Source of the DNA: an uncultured Blautia sp.
GTDB lineage: Bacteria; Bacillota; Clostridia; Lachnospirales; Lachnospiraceae
DNA length: 8,048 bases
NCBI GenBank assembly: GCA_938028845.1
Contig: CALIZJ010000165.1
Location: forward strand, 1-8,048
Direction of reading: 5' to 3'
Shown here: piece after piece, positions 1-7,138 of the stretch
How positions within the stretch are numbered: the stretch's first letter is position 1
Layout: every line of letters begins with the position of its first letter
The notes under the pieces: generated by a model
What the model saw: the letters and a program-made list of their open reading frames with translations, nothing else
Told to the model about the DNA's origin: nothing
The model's database searches: none
Translations under genes and position numbers: made by a program

Positions 1-373
1 CCTTTTCTCTCAGGGAGGGCAAAAGCGGATGCCCTGCTGTGGCCACGGTAACATTGGGGCCAAACATGGTGTAATCGCCTATATAAATATGTGTATCATC
101 CACACAGGTAAGATTAAAATTTGCATAGACATTATTTCCTAAATGAATATGGGCGCCGCCGAAATTTGCATGAAGGGGCGCTTCAATGTAACAGTTTTCT
201 CCTACCTCCGCAAACATTTCTTTCATCATTTCCTGCCGTTTTTCCATCTCTCCCGGGCGGGTTCTGTTAAAATCATACAGCCGTTCCAGGCATTTCTTCT
301 GCTCTTCCATAATCGCTTCATCTCCTGGAAGATACAGCTCCCCTGTGTGCAGCCTTTCTTTCATCTCATTCAT
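1..373 (-). CDS. Sugar (maltose/galactoside-type) O-acetyltransferase, 3' part outside window
   Basis: The first 124 residues are present and the reading frame runs off the left edge. The protein begins with the Mac domain typical of maltose acetyltransferases (GELYLPGD at 11-18, YDFNRTRPGE at 33-42). It then enters left-handed beta-helix hexapeptide repeats (HIHLGNNVYANFN at 75-87, IYIGDYTMFGPNV at 96-108). TAGHP at 112-116 contains His115, which matches the catalytic histidine of the family. Such cytoplasmic trimeric enzymes move an acetyl group from acetyl-CoA to a sugar hydroxyl; the physiological acceptor is usually unknown. Family members are about 185-205 residues long, so roughly one third is missing. 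The start is supported by AAGGAGAG six bases upstream. The gene is divergent from the pseudouridine synthase gene. The family assignment is firm, but maltose versus other sugar specificity cannot be read. Confidence 0.93.
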   Translation of the reverse strand, partial: MNEMKERLHTGELYLPGDEAIMEEQKKCLERLYDFNRTRPGEMEKRQEMMKEMFAEVGENCYIEAPLHANFGGAHIHLGNNVYANFNLTCVDDTHIYIGDYTMFGPNVTVATAGHPLLPSLREK

Positions 374-408
374 CGCAGCCTCTCCTTGCGTTCTTTTTTT
401 ATGATGCT

Positions 409-437
409 ATAATAAGCCTATAAAATCCTTTTGTAAA
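409..437 (-). promoter_or_regulatory. Candidate promoter of the O-acetyltransferase gene
   Basis: On the minus strand a -35 box TTTACA (432-437) and a -10 box TATTAT (409-414) are separated by 17 bases. They lie about 36 bases upstream of the start codon, so the leader would be short. The match to the housekeeping sigma consensus is good (5 of 6 at each box), but there is no independent support. Confidence 0.5.
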
Positions 438-542
438 GCAGCCTCTCTCTTTTAAAGAGAAATATGCGAAATAGATATTCCAAGCAACCGTGTGTAATTT
501 AACTATCGCACTTCACCAGAAAAGGAGCGCAGACTTATTCCC

Positions 543-1505
543 ATGAAAAGATTCCTGACCTATACCATAGACGCCAAGCAGGAGGGTATGTCCGTCCAAA
601 AATTTTTAAAAGACATTCCCCGCCTCTCGAAAAGCCAAATCCGTTCTCTTAAATTTCAGGAGGAAGGAATTACGGTAAATGGACATAAAGCGCGCACTAC
701 CTATCTGCTAGCAGCAGGAGACATCCTGAAAATTCAGGCAGAGCCATCTAAAACCGACACCAAACATCTGCAGCCTTTAAAGCAGCCTTTAGACATTCTT
801 TATGAAAATCCCGATGTCCTTGTAGTAAACAAACCGGCCGGTATTCTCGTCCATCCGTCAGGCTGCCATTTTCAGGATACCCTGTCTAATATGGCAGCCT
901 CCTATTTTCTTGAAAAAGGCGAACAGACAGCCATCCGCCCCATAGGCAGGCTGGATAAGGATACCTCCGGTGCAGTGCTGTTTGCCAAGAACAAAATAGC
1001 TGCCGCATTTTTATCCGGTCAAAAAGGCCATGAAAAATTTAAAAAAGAGTACTTAGCCGTGGTATCCGGCGCACCTTCCCCTGCCCGGGGTGAAATTTCG
1101 GTTCCTTTAAGTGTCTGTTCCAACAGTCCCTTAAAAATGGCGCCCGATCCTGTAGGCGGCAAACCAGCCTGGACAGTATACAGAACAGAATCTCTTCTAA
1201 AAGACGGCAATGCACTTTTAAGTATCCGGCTCTTTACCGGGCGGACCCATCAGATACGCGCACACATGGCTTATCTGGGGCATCCCCTTTTGGGCGATTC
1301 CCTTTATGGAGAAAACGTCAGGCTCCAGGCATCATCCCCGCCCATCTCCAAGTGTTCCAGCCATGAAAAACCTGCAGATGGCGCCCCATTTTCCCGCGCT
1401 GCCCTCCATGCCGCCCAGATAGAATTCTGCCTTCCTTTCTCTGACGAAAAAGTCATCGTAAAAGCTCCGCTTCCTGAAGATTTTCAGGAATATCTTTCTC
1501 TATAG
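543..1505 (+). CDS. RluA-family 23S rRNA pseudouridine synthase
   Basis: This 320-residue protein has the layout of RluA/RluD-type enzymes, which isomerise specific uridines in rRNA (some members act on tRNA) to pseudouridine in the cytoplasm. Residues about 14-65 form an S4-like RNA-binding domain. The catalytic domain starts with YENPDVLVVNKPAG (87-100). Motif II reads GRLDKDTSG at 135-143, with Asp138 the expected nucleophile. GRTHQIRAHMAYLGHPL (233-249) and GDSLYG (251-256) are the later conserved motifs. An extra proline/serine-rich stretch (about 260-284) sits before the final RAALHA motif. The site modified cannot be told from sequence, so no RluA/B/D letter is assigned. The Shine-Dalgarno AAAGGAG (521-527) lies 15 bases before this ATG, which is long; an in-frame ATT at 537 is 9 bases away and could be the real start. 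The gene stands alone, ending at a hairpin. Confidence 0.93.
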   Translation: MKRFLTYTIDAKQEGMSVQKFLKDIPRLSKSQIRSLKFQEEGITVNGHKARTTYLLAAGDILKIQAEPSKTDTKHLQPLKQPLDILYENPDVLVVNKPAGILVHPSGCHFQDTLSNMAASYFLEKGEQTAIRPIGRLDKDTSGAVLFAKNKIAAAFLSGQKGHEKFKKEYLAVVSGAPSPARGEISVPLSVCSNSPLKMAPDPVGGKPAWTVYRTESLLKDGNALLSIRLFTGRTHQIRAHMAYLGHPLLGDSLYGENVRLQASSPPISKCSSHEKPADGAPFSRAALHAAQIEFCLPFSDEKVIVKAPLPEDFQEYLSL

Positions 1506-1513
1506 CAAAAGGA

Positions 1514-1547
1514 CAGGAGGACGGTTTTATAAACTACCGTCCTCCTG
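1514..1547. terminator. Bidirectional-looking terminator hairpin between convergent genes
   Basis: A perfect 12-bp stem (1514-1525 with 1536-1547, beginning CAGGAGGACGGT) encloses a 10-base loop. It lies 8 bases after the pseudouridine synthase stop and 23 bases after the aminotransferase stop on the other strand. The plus-strand U run (1559-1563) is 11 bases from the stem. Read on the minus strand, TCCTTTTG follows the stem directly. The T-tracts are weak on both sides, but the location between converging genes and the stem strength make a shared terminator the best reading. Confidence 0.8.
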
Positions 1548-1570
1548 CCGCAGGTATCTTTTTATGAATT

Positions 1571-2758
1571 TTATAATCCGTATTCTGCCGCCAGTTTTTT
1601 AAATTCCGGAAGGGAATTTACAATGGTCTCATAGGAGACACAGTATGCCAGCCGAACATAGCCCGGGCAGGCAAAGGAACTGCCGGGAACCATTAAAATG
1701 TTATATTTCTTGCCGGCCTCACAGAACGCTTTCTCGTCTGCCACCGGGGACTTCACGAACAGATAAAAAGCTCCCTGGGGTTTAATACATTCAAAACCAC
1801 ATTCTTTTAAACCTTCATAAAGGGCAATACGGTTCTTATCATAGGCTGCCACATCCACTTCCGCGTCCGCGCATCTGCCGATCACCTTCTGCATTAAGGA
1901 AGGCGCATTTACACTGCCTAAAATACGATTTGCAATAGTGGCCGCTGTAATAACGGTTTCGCTGTCCTCTAACTCATCCGGTATCACAAGATAGCCGATA
2001 CGCTCTCCCGGAAGGGATAAAGATTTACTGTAAGAATAACCTACTACTGTATTTTTATAATACTTTGTCAGGTAAGGAACTTCCACTCCATCATACGCCA
2101 GTTCTCTGTAAGGTTCGTCCGAAATCAGGTAAATAACGCTGCCGAATTCTTCCTGCTTTTTCTCAAGAACAGCCGCCAGTTTTTTGATCGTATCCTCCGA
2201 ATATACCACGCCGGTAGGATTATGAGGTGTATTTACGATCACTGCCCTTGTCTTTGCCGTGATCTTTTCTTCCAGTTCTTTCAGATTCGGCTGGAAGGTA
2301 GTGGTATCCGGTGCAATCTCCACAAGGCATCCATCATAATTCTTTACATATGCGCCGTACTCCAGAAAATAAGGTGCAAAAACAATGACTTCCTCTCCCG
2401 GATTCAGCACAGTCTTTAAAATAACATTTAAGCCGCTTGCCGCACCTACCGTCATGATCAGGTTCTTAGCTGCAAATGCTGTGCCAAAACGGCGGTTCAG
2501 GGACTCGGCAATAGTCTGGCGCACATCCTCGAAGCCTGCATTGCTCATATAGCCGTGAAGGACTGTAGGTTCTTCCTCGTTCACAAGATCTATGATCGCC
2601 TCGCGCACACAGTCCGGCGCCGGAACGCTGGGATTTCCAAGGCTGAAATCATACACTTTATCTGCGCCGTATTTTTCTCTCAGCCGGTTTCCTTCCTCAA
2701 ACATCATACGGATGGCAGAATTATTCTGCACAAATGGTCTCATTTTTTCTGCTATCAT
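1571..2758 (-). CDS. PLP-dependent class I/II aminotransferase (aspartate/aromatic aminotransferase fold)
   Basis: This 395-residue fold-type I enzyme moves an amino group between an amino acid and a 2-oxoacid using pyridoxal phosphate. Numbered from the chosen ATG, it shows HNPTG with Asn180, SDEPY with the cofactor-binding Asp214 and Tyr217, SYSKSLSLPGERIGY with the Schiff-base Lys245, and VRLAY with Arg369, which should bind the substrate carboxylate. Length is normal and no key residue is missing. A longer frame begins at a GTG (2767), but that GTG overlaps the Shine-Dalgarno sequence; AGGTGA ends five bases before the ATG at 2758, so I chose the ATG. It is the third gene after iorA and iorB, 33 bases downstream. 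From this context I infer that it supplies aryl-pyruvates from aromatic amino acids to IorAB. Aspartate or another donor specificity remains possible. Confidence 0.92.
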   Translation of the reverse strand: MIAEKMRPFVQNNSAIRMMFEEGNRLREKYGADKVYDFSLGNPSVPAPDCVREAIIDLVNEEEPTVLHGYMSNAGFEDVRQTIAESLNRRFGTAFAAKNLIMTVGAASGLNVILKTVLNPGEEVIVFAPYFLEYGAYVKNYDGCLVEIAPDTTTFQPNLKELEEKITAKTRAVIVNTPHNPTGVVYSEDTIKKLAAVLEKKQEEFGSVIYLISDEPYRELAYDGVEVPYLTKYYKNTVVGYSYSKSLSLPGERIGYLVIPDELEDSETVITAATIANRILGSVNAPSLMQKVIGRCADAEVDVAAYDKNRIALYEGLKECGFECIKPQGAFYLFVKSPVADEKAFCEAGKKYNILMVPGSSFACPGYVRLAYCVSYETIVNSLPEFKKLAAEYGL

Positions 2759-2791
2759 GTCTCTCACCTCACAGAAGGAATACTATAGCCC

Positions 2792-3364
2792 TCAGGCTAC
2801 AGCATCCATTCCTACTTTCAATGCTTTTTTATTTAATTCTACAAACTGGGGTTTGATATTTGCTTCCAGAATCTCTTCCCAGTGGATATGCTCCAGTCCC
2901 ATGGACTTGATGATAGTTCCCAGAAGGATAATGTTTGCTGCTTTTTCATTTCCAAGCTCCCGGGCAAGCTTTGTAGCATCTACTACTTTTGCCTTTACAT
3001 GCTTTTCTATTTCTTCCAGAACATTATCCGGATAATCCTCATCGCCGGTTATTACAGACATGGAAGGAATCTCCTCGTTATTTACCACCAAAGTGCCGTC
3101 TTCTTTCAAATAATCCAGCGCACGCAGCGCTTCCATCTTCTCAAAGGAAACCACGATATCCGCCTTTCCTTTTTCGATCACCGGAGACATTACCTTTTCT
3201 CCATAACGCACCTGAGAGGAAACACTTCCCCCTCTCTGAGACATTCCATGGATCTCGCTCATCTTTACATCGTAGCCTGCTTCCATCAGGCCGTTTGTCA
3301 AAATCTTGCTGGCAAGGATGGTACCCTGACCGCCCACACCTACTAATAAAATGCTTTTTGTCAT
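2792..3364 (-). CDS. iorB: Indolepyruvate:ferredoxin oxidoreductase, beta subunit
   Basis: This 190-residue protein is the small (gamma-domain-like) subunit of the indolepyruvate oxidoreductase family. It opens with the Rossmann-like glycine motif GVGGQG (9-14). The family signature SEIHGMSQRGG (36-46) follows, and PVIEKGKADIVVSFE (61-75) comes next. With IorA it forms the cytoplasmic enzyme that converts an aryl-pyruvate and coenzyme A into an aryl-acetyl-CoA and CO2 while reducing ferredoxin. The start lies only four bases after the iorA stop. Its Shine-Dalgarno AAAGGAGG sits inside the last codons of iorA, so translation of the two subunits is probably coupled, as expected for a stoichiometric complex. 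Length is normal for the family. Identification is firm; the preferred 2-oxoacid is not readable from this subunit. Confidence 0.95.
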   Translation of the reverse strand: MTKSILLVGVGGQGTILASKILTNGLMEAGYDVKMSEIHGMSQRGGSVSSQVRYGEKVMSPVIEKGKADIVVSFEKMEALRALDYLKEDGTLVVNNEEIPSMSVITGDEDYPDNVLEEIEKHVKAKVVDATKLARELGNEKAANIILLGTIIKSMGLEHIHWEEILEANIKPQFVELNKKALKVGMDAVA

Positions 3365-3368
3365 GGCA

Positions 3369-5144
3369 TTAATCCTCCTTTACGATAGCATCCTTGGGGC
3401 ATACCTGTGTGCAGACGTCGCAGCCTACGCACTGTGCACGGTTGATGCTTACTTTCTTTTCCGCTTTGTCATAGGACATAGCCGGACAGCCGGCTTTCAG
3501 ACAAAGCTTGCATCCAATACATTTTTCCGGATCTACTTTATTTTTAGTAGCAAAGAGCTGGTTAAACTCCTCTTTGTCTGCCTGTGAGAACTTTTTAAGG
3601 ACGCAGGGCCATCTTGTGATGATCACAGAGGGTTCGTCAAGAGCCAGGCATTTATCCAGGGTTTCATCTACTTCTTTCAGATTATTCGGATCGATCACAT
3701 AAACATGTTTTACCCCAATAGCACGCACCAGGTCCTCGATCTTGATCAGGGTTGTCTCCTCGCCTTTTGCATTAAAGCCTGTGCCAGGATTTTCCTGATG
3801 TCCGGTCATTCCTGTGATACGGTTATCCAGGATGATGTTTACTGTATTGCTGTTATTATATACGGTATTTATAAGGGAATTGATTCCTGTATGGAAAAAT
3901 GTGGAATCACCAAGTACCGTCACTACCCTGCGGTTTATTCCCTGGGCGTTAAAGGCTTTCTGCGCGCCATGACCCAGGCTGATGCTGGCTCCCATGCAGA
4001 CTGTGGAATCCATTGCATTATACGGTTTTCCTGCAGCAAGGGTATAGCAGCCGATGTCTCCGCTTATCATAATATCTTTACGCTTTCCAAGGCGGTAAAA
4101 CAGCCCTCTGTGCGGACAGCCGGCACAGAATGTAGGTGCACGGTTGATGAGCAGGCTCCTGTCGAAATCTATGGTCTTATTTGCCTCTCCGGTGACACAT
4201 GCACGGATCACGTCCGGGGTCATCTCCCCATACGCCGGAAACAGCTCTTTGCCAATACATGCGCAGCCCTGCTGCTTTACAAATTCTTCTATATACGGAT
4301 CGTTTTCTTCTAAGATATATACTTTTTCTACTTTAGAGCAGAACTCTTTGATCAGGTTTGCGGGAAGAGGGTTGGTAAAGCCCAATTTTAAGTAAGAGGC
4401 ATCTTCTCCGAAAACTTCTTTCGCATAATAATAGCAGATTCCAGATGCGATAACGCCAATCTTCGTATTCCCCATTTCTACTCTGTTAAAAGGACTGGTC
4501 TCGCTGTACTCTTCCAGCTTTTTCATGCGCTCTTCCAGTTTTACGCGGAGATTTCTGGCAATAGCGGGAAGGCATACATATTTGGATGGATTTTTCTCCC
4601 ATGCTTTTGCAGGAACGTCTGCCCGGTCTTTTAATTCTACGATGGATTTTGAGTGACAGACACGGGTAGTCATACGGATGATAAAAGGTGTGTCAAACTG
4701 CTCTCCAAGTTCGTAGGCTGCTTTCACCATGTCGATACATTCCTGGCTGTCGGATGGCTCCAGCATGGCGATCTTTGCCGCTTTCGCATAATTTCTGTTA
4801 TCCTGCTCATTCTGGGAGGAATACATTCCCGGCTCGTCTGCGGTAATGATAACGTTTCCGCCATTTACGCCCATATATGCCCATGTAAACATGGGGTCAG
4901 CCGCTACGTTCATACCCACATGCTTCATGGATACCATACTTCTCTCACCTGCTACAGATGCACCGATAGCAGACTCCATGGCAACCTTTTCGTTCGGTGC
5001 CCATTCTGCATAGATTTCTTTATATGTAGAAAGATTTTCCAGAATTTCTGTGCTTGGCGTTCCCGGATACGCGGAAGCGTAGGTAACGCCCGCCTCGTAT
5101 GCGCCTCTGGCGATCGCTTCATCGCCTGTCATTAGCTTCTTCAT
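3369..5144 (-). CDS. iorA: Indolepyruvate:ferredoxin oxidoreductase, alpha subunit
   Basis: This 591-residue catalytic subunit carries thiamine diphosphate and iron-sulfur clusters. The N-terminal pyrimidine-binding domain shows AYPGTPSTE (25-33) and EWAPNEK (47-53). The diphosphate-binding domain shows FCAGCPHRG (339-347), SGDIGC (361-366) and the TPP/Mg motif GDST (412-415) ending in DNRITGMTG (440-448). The C-terminal ferredoxin domain has two complete cysteine sets: 542/545/548/553 and 572/575/578/582, enough for two [4Fe-4S] clusters. In characterised relatives the enzyme oxidatively decarboxylates indolepyruvate, phenylpyruvate or hydroxyphenylpyruvate. AAGGAGG six bases before the ATG and a promoter upstream fix it as the first gene of the iorA-iorB-aminotransferase operon. 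No defect is seen. Confidence 0.96.
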   Translation of the reverse strand: MKKLMTGDEAIARGAYEAGVTYASAYPGTPSTEILENLSTYKEIYAEWAPNEKVAMESAIGASVAGERSMVSMKHVGMNVAADPMFTWAYMGVNGGNVIITADEPGMYSSQNEQDNRNYAKAAKIAMLEPSDSQECIDMVKAAYELGEQFDTPFIIRMTTRVCHSKSIVELKDRADVPAKAWEKNPSKYVCLPAIARNLRVKLEERMKKLEEYSETSPFNRVEMGNTKIGVIASGICYYYAKEVFGEDASYLKLGFTNPLPANLIKEFCSKVEKVYILEENDPYIEEFVKQQGCACIGKELFPAYGEMTPDVIRACVTGEANKTIDFDRSLLINRAPTFCAGCPHRGLFYRLGKRKDIMISGDIGCYTLAAGKPYNAMDSTVCMGASISLGHGAQKAFNAQGINRRVVTVLGDSTFFHTGINSLINTVYNNSNTVNIILDNRITGMTGHQENPGTGFNAKGEETTLIKIEDLVRAIGVKHVYVIDPNNLKEVDETLDKCLALDEPSVIITRWPCVLKKFSQADKEEFNQLFATKNKVDPEKCIGCKLCLKAGCPAMSYDKAEKKVSINRAQCVGCDVCTQVCPKDAIVKED

Positions 5145-5150
5145 AAGTTA

Positions 5151-5157
5151 CCTCCTT
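5151..5157 (-). promoter_or_regulatory. Ribosome binding site of iorA
   Basis: AAGGAGG, a full match to the anti-Shine-Dalgarno sequence, is placed six bases before the iorA ATG. It settles the start codon and suggests strong translation. Confidence 0.85.
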
Positions 5158-5176
5158 ACAATCCTACTAGTACTTA

Positions 5177-5206
5177 ATTGTAACTCCTGACAGCTCGTCG
5201 TGTCAA
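5177..5206 (-). promoter_or_regulatory. Promoter of the iorA-iorB-aminotransferase operon
   Basis: On the minus strand a perfect -35 box TTGACA (5201-5206) and a -10 box TACAAT (5177-5182) are 18 bases apart. The -10 box ends 32 bases before the iorA start codon. The inverted repeat TGACA-N8-TGTCA (5188-5205) covers most of the -35 box and part of the spacer. It could be a repressor site, although five-base arms can arise by chance. Sequence match to the housekeeping sigma factor is strong. Confidence 0.75.
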
Positions 5207-5260
5207 CGCATTTATGTGGTAAAGTGTAAAATGGTTTCATTTTCCTAAATCCTATGCTGT

Positions 5261-5764
5261 TTAATACAAGGTTCCTATGTATCCTTCTGGTGCAGAGCGT
5301 ACCCAGCACTCGCTTATCTGATCGGAAGTCATGATCTTTAAAACATTCTGCATCCCCACAGCAAGTTTCTTTTTCTTAAACTCTTCCAGAGAAATCCAGT
5401 ACACCTTTCCTTCTTCAGAGCTTTTTAAGGTACCGGAAAATTCCTTTGCCTTGTATAAAAAGATTACATTATGTACGCCCGTTTCTGTCCAATGATATAC
5501 GCCGTAAAGAAGCGGATCTTTTATTTCCAGCCCCGTCTCTTCCCGGATCTCCCTCGCAACAGACGCATAGAAAGACTCCTCTTTTTCCACGTGTCCTCCT
5601 GGAAATGTGGTCCCTGCATAATCCTCATCAACCTTGTCTAAAGCCAGCACATTCCCCTGCTCATCCTGGATCATGCACATATTCATAAAACAGGTCTTTT
5701 CTGTATTTTCTGTGGTATTTTCTTCGCCGAATTTCTGGCGGTTCTCTTGCGTCACTTCGGTCAT
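5261..5764 (-). CDS. Nudix hydrolase (MutT/8-oxo-dGTP diphosphatase-like)
   Basis: A perfect Nudix box (G-x5-E-x7-REUxEExGU) spans residues 57-79, with Gly57, Glu63 and REIREETGL at 71-79. The metal-binding glutamates are all present, so a Mg-dependent pyrophosphohydrolase acting on a nucleoside diphosphate derivative is expected. The fold resembles small enzymes often labelled 8-oxo-dGTP diphosphatase, but the substrate cannot be deduced. About 25 polar residues precede the first core strand (CFMNMCMIQDEQGNVL). The start is uncertain. AAAAGGAG abuts this ATG with no spacer, while a GTG at codon 4 (5755) sits nine bases from it. Alternatively the ATG could be reached by re-initiation from an 11-codon leader whose stop overlaps it. 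The gene lies 44 bases behind the ATPase gene and is probably co-transcribed with it. Confidence 0.92.
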   Translation of the reverse strand: MTEVTQENRQKFGEENTTENTEKTCFMNMCMIQDEQGNVLALDKVDEDYAGTTFPGGHVEKEESFYASVAREIREETGLEIKDPLLYGVYHWTETGVHNVIFLYKAKEFSGTLKSSEEGKVYWISLEEFKKKKLAVGMQNVLKIMTSDQISECWVRSAPEGYIGTLY

Positions 5765-5796
5765 CTCCTTTTAAGTTCCGGTTTTATCATTGTCAT
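5761..5796 (-). other. Possible 11-codon leader peptide ORF before the Nudix gene
   Basis: A tiny frame MTMIKPELKRR fills the gap between the ATPase and Nudix genes. GAGG lies ten bases before its ATG, inside the ATPase stop region. Its TGA stop overlaps the Nudix ATG as ATGA, a common arrangement for translational coupling. Nothing identifies a function and the short length makes chance likely. Confidence 0.25.
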
Positions 5797-5808
5797 TTTC
5801 TGCACACC

Positions 5809-6891
5809 TCACAGATCATAAATCTCATCCAGCAGCCTGTTATCCGCCATAATAATATGGTTTCCTTTCAAATCTTCCATTCTATATGCAGAATCGCTGC
5901 AGATTCCCTCTTTTTGATTTTCGGATTCCGGCAGAATTTTCTTAAGCTTATTCGGCATTTCATAAGTATCTTTATAAAGATTGTGAAACATTACCTGTTC
6001 TTTAACTGTTCTGCGTATTTCAAGATATTTAGCAAAATTATAGCTGTGTGTAGCCACAAAAATCTGTACGCCATTTTTTTCCAATTCCAGTAAAATTTCA
6101 GCAACAAGCGGATAAAGTTCCGGATTTAAATTCGCCTCAGGTTCATCCCATAGAAGGACCGTTCCAGCTTCCAATAATCCATTACGGATCAATCTCCACA
6201 GCAGTCCCAGCTTGCGCAATCCTTCTGCTTCCAGACAAAAATCTACTTTTCGTCCGTCCTTTTTTACAACATAAAAAGTATCATCCTCCTGGATCACTGT
6301 ACCATCAATCACATTGCTGATCTTGTCCAGCACCCCCTTCATCACAGCCGGAATTTCTCTTGTTTCGGGAAGGGATGCGTTTACAATTATATCTATCTGG
6401 GTTCCATCGAAAGGCATATTATATTTCTCGTTCATTGCCAAAAAACCTTTAGAATGGGAAAGCATCTCTGTAGTAGGAATAAATACGGACTGGATATTCA
6501 GCCCAAGCCATTGCCCATAATTTAAAAAAGCCTTTTGCGAAAGGCTGTCCTCAAAAATATGTTCCCCATCTGAAATCCTGAAGTAACAAGGCTCATCCGT
6601 TCTGTCTGTACTTTTTAATGCTTCACCGTCACTAAGACTGTTGGAAAAAAACTGAAGAAATTTTCTGGTTTTTCCCTGATTCGTTTGTTCAATAGACCAT
6701 TGTGTGGCTGCGTATATCATTTTCAACAAAGCAGTTTTCCCTACTCCATTCTCTCCAATCAATACATTAATTCCGTCGCAAAATTCCAACCGGAAGCTGT
6801 CCCGTATTTTTTCGCCCTCTCTTCCTCGATACGTTCGAAACTGGCGCTGAAATACCATTATATTCATAACATCTATCGACTTAATTGCCAT
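5809..6891 (-). CDS. AAA/ABC-type ATPase (AAA_15/AAA_21-like ATP-binding protein)
   Basis: This 360-residue protein is a stand-alone ATPase of the RecF/SMC/ABC-like AAA_15/AAA_21 group. Numbered from the chosen ATG, Walker A is GENGVGKT (46-53). EAEGLRKLG (221-229) lies where the ABC signature is expected. Walker B is LLWDEPEANLNP (246-257) with a catalytic-type glutamate, and ATHS (280-283) gives the switch histidine. All ATPase elements are intact. No nuclease, TOPRIM or HNH segment follows; the last 75 residues are a short unassigned tail. Relatives occur alone or with effector genes in defence and DNA-metabolism loci, so the role here is unknown. A longer frame starts at 6906, but that ATG lies within the Shine-Dalgarno GGAGGT, which is seven bases before the ATG at 6891. 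The Nudix gene follows after 44 bases. Confidence 0.88.
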   Translation of the reverse strand: MAIKSIDVMNIMVFQRQFRTYRGREGEKIRDSFRLEFCDGINVLIGENGVGKTALLKMIYAATQWSIEQTNQGKTRKFLQFFSNSLSDGEALKSTDRTDEPCYFRISDGEHIFEDSLSQKAFLNYGQWLGLNIQSVFIPTTEMLSHSKGFLAMNEKYNMPFDGTQIDIIVNASLPETREIPAVMKGVLDKISNVIDGTVIQEDDTFYVVKKDGRKVDFCLEAEGLRKLGLLWRLIRNGLLEAGTVLLWDEPEANLNPELYPLVAEILLELEKNGVQIFVATHSYNFAKYLEIRRTVKEQVMFHNLYKDTYEMPNKLKKILPESENQKEGICSDSAYRMEDLKGNHIIMADNRLLDEIYDL

Positions 6892-6987
6892 AAATCCCAC
6901 CTCCATTGTCCCACACGCAAATTGCTCTATATTCTATTATGCATCCTTAAAATATTCTTTAAACTCTATTTGTCGTCCGTATCTACG

Positions 6988-7016
6988 ATTATAGCATTTT
7001 CTCTGTTCTATGTCAT
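6988..7016 (-). promoter_or_regulatory. Promoter of the ATPase(-Nudix) unit
   Basis: On the minus strand a consensus -10 box TATAAT (6988-6993) lies 17 bases from ATGACA (7011-7016), a 5-of-6 match to the -35 consensus. It is about 96 bases upstream of the ATPase start codon. It would let the ATPase and Nudix genes be transcribed independently of the GrpB gene. Confidence 0.65.
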
Positions 7017-7138
7017 TTCCTTTCTTCTCTCTTCTTACTCTTCCTGCTTTTCTCCTGGTCTCACACCCATGCCTATTACAGGAAAATCTTTTCGGAAAGA
7101 ATATTGCACTCTAAGCTTCCTCATGGCACTTGTTGTAT

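Noticed and set aside
143..412. Plus-strand frame of 89 codons opposite the O-acetyltransferase gene
   Set aside because: The minus strand encodes clear Mac-domain and hexapeptide motifs there; the plus frame shows no family resemblance and is a shadow.
446..460. Near-perfect palindrome TCTCTTT-T-AAAGAGA upstream of the rluA-family gene
   Set aside because: It is a low-complexity pyrimidine/purine palindrome with a one-base centre, not placed over a convincing promoter; too little to call an operator.
451..479. Possible plus-strand promoter TTTAAA-N17-GATATT before the rluA-family gene
   Set aside because: Each box matches the consensus at only four of six positions, which is common by chance in AT-rich DNA.
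3705..4313. 202-codon plus-strand frame, and several others between 2222 and 5135
   Set aside because: They lie opposite the highly conserved iorA, iorB and aminotransferase genes, have no start signals, and show no recognisable motif.
5228..5243. AAAATG-GTTT-CATTTT hairpin as a terminator of the Nudix gene
   Set aside because: The stem is only six mostly A-T pairs and no U run follows on the minus strand, so it would be a poor intrinsic terminator; kept only as a possible symmetric site.
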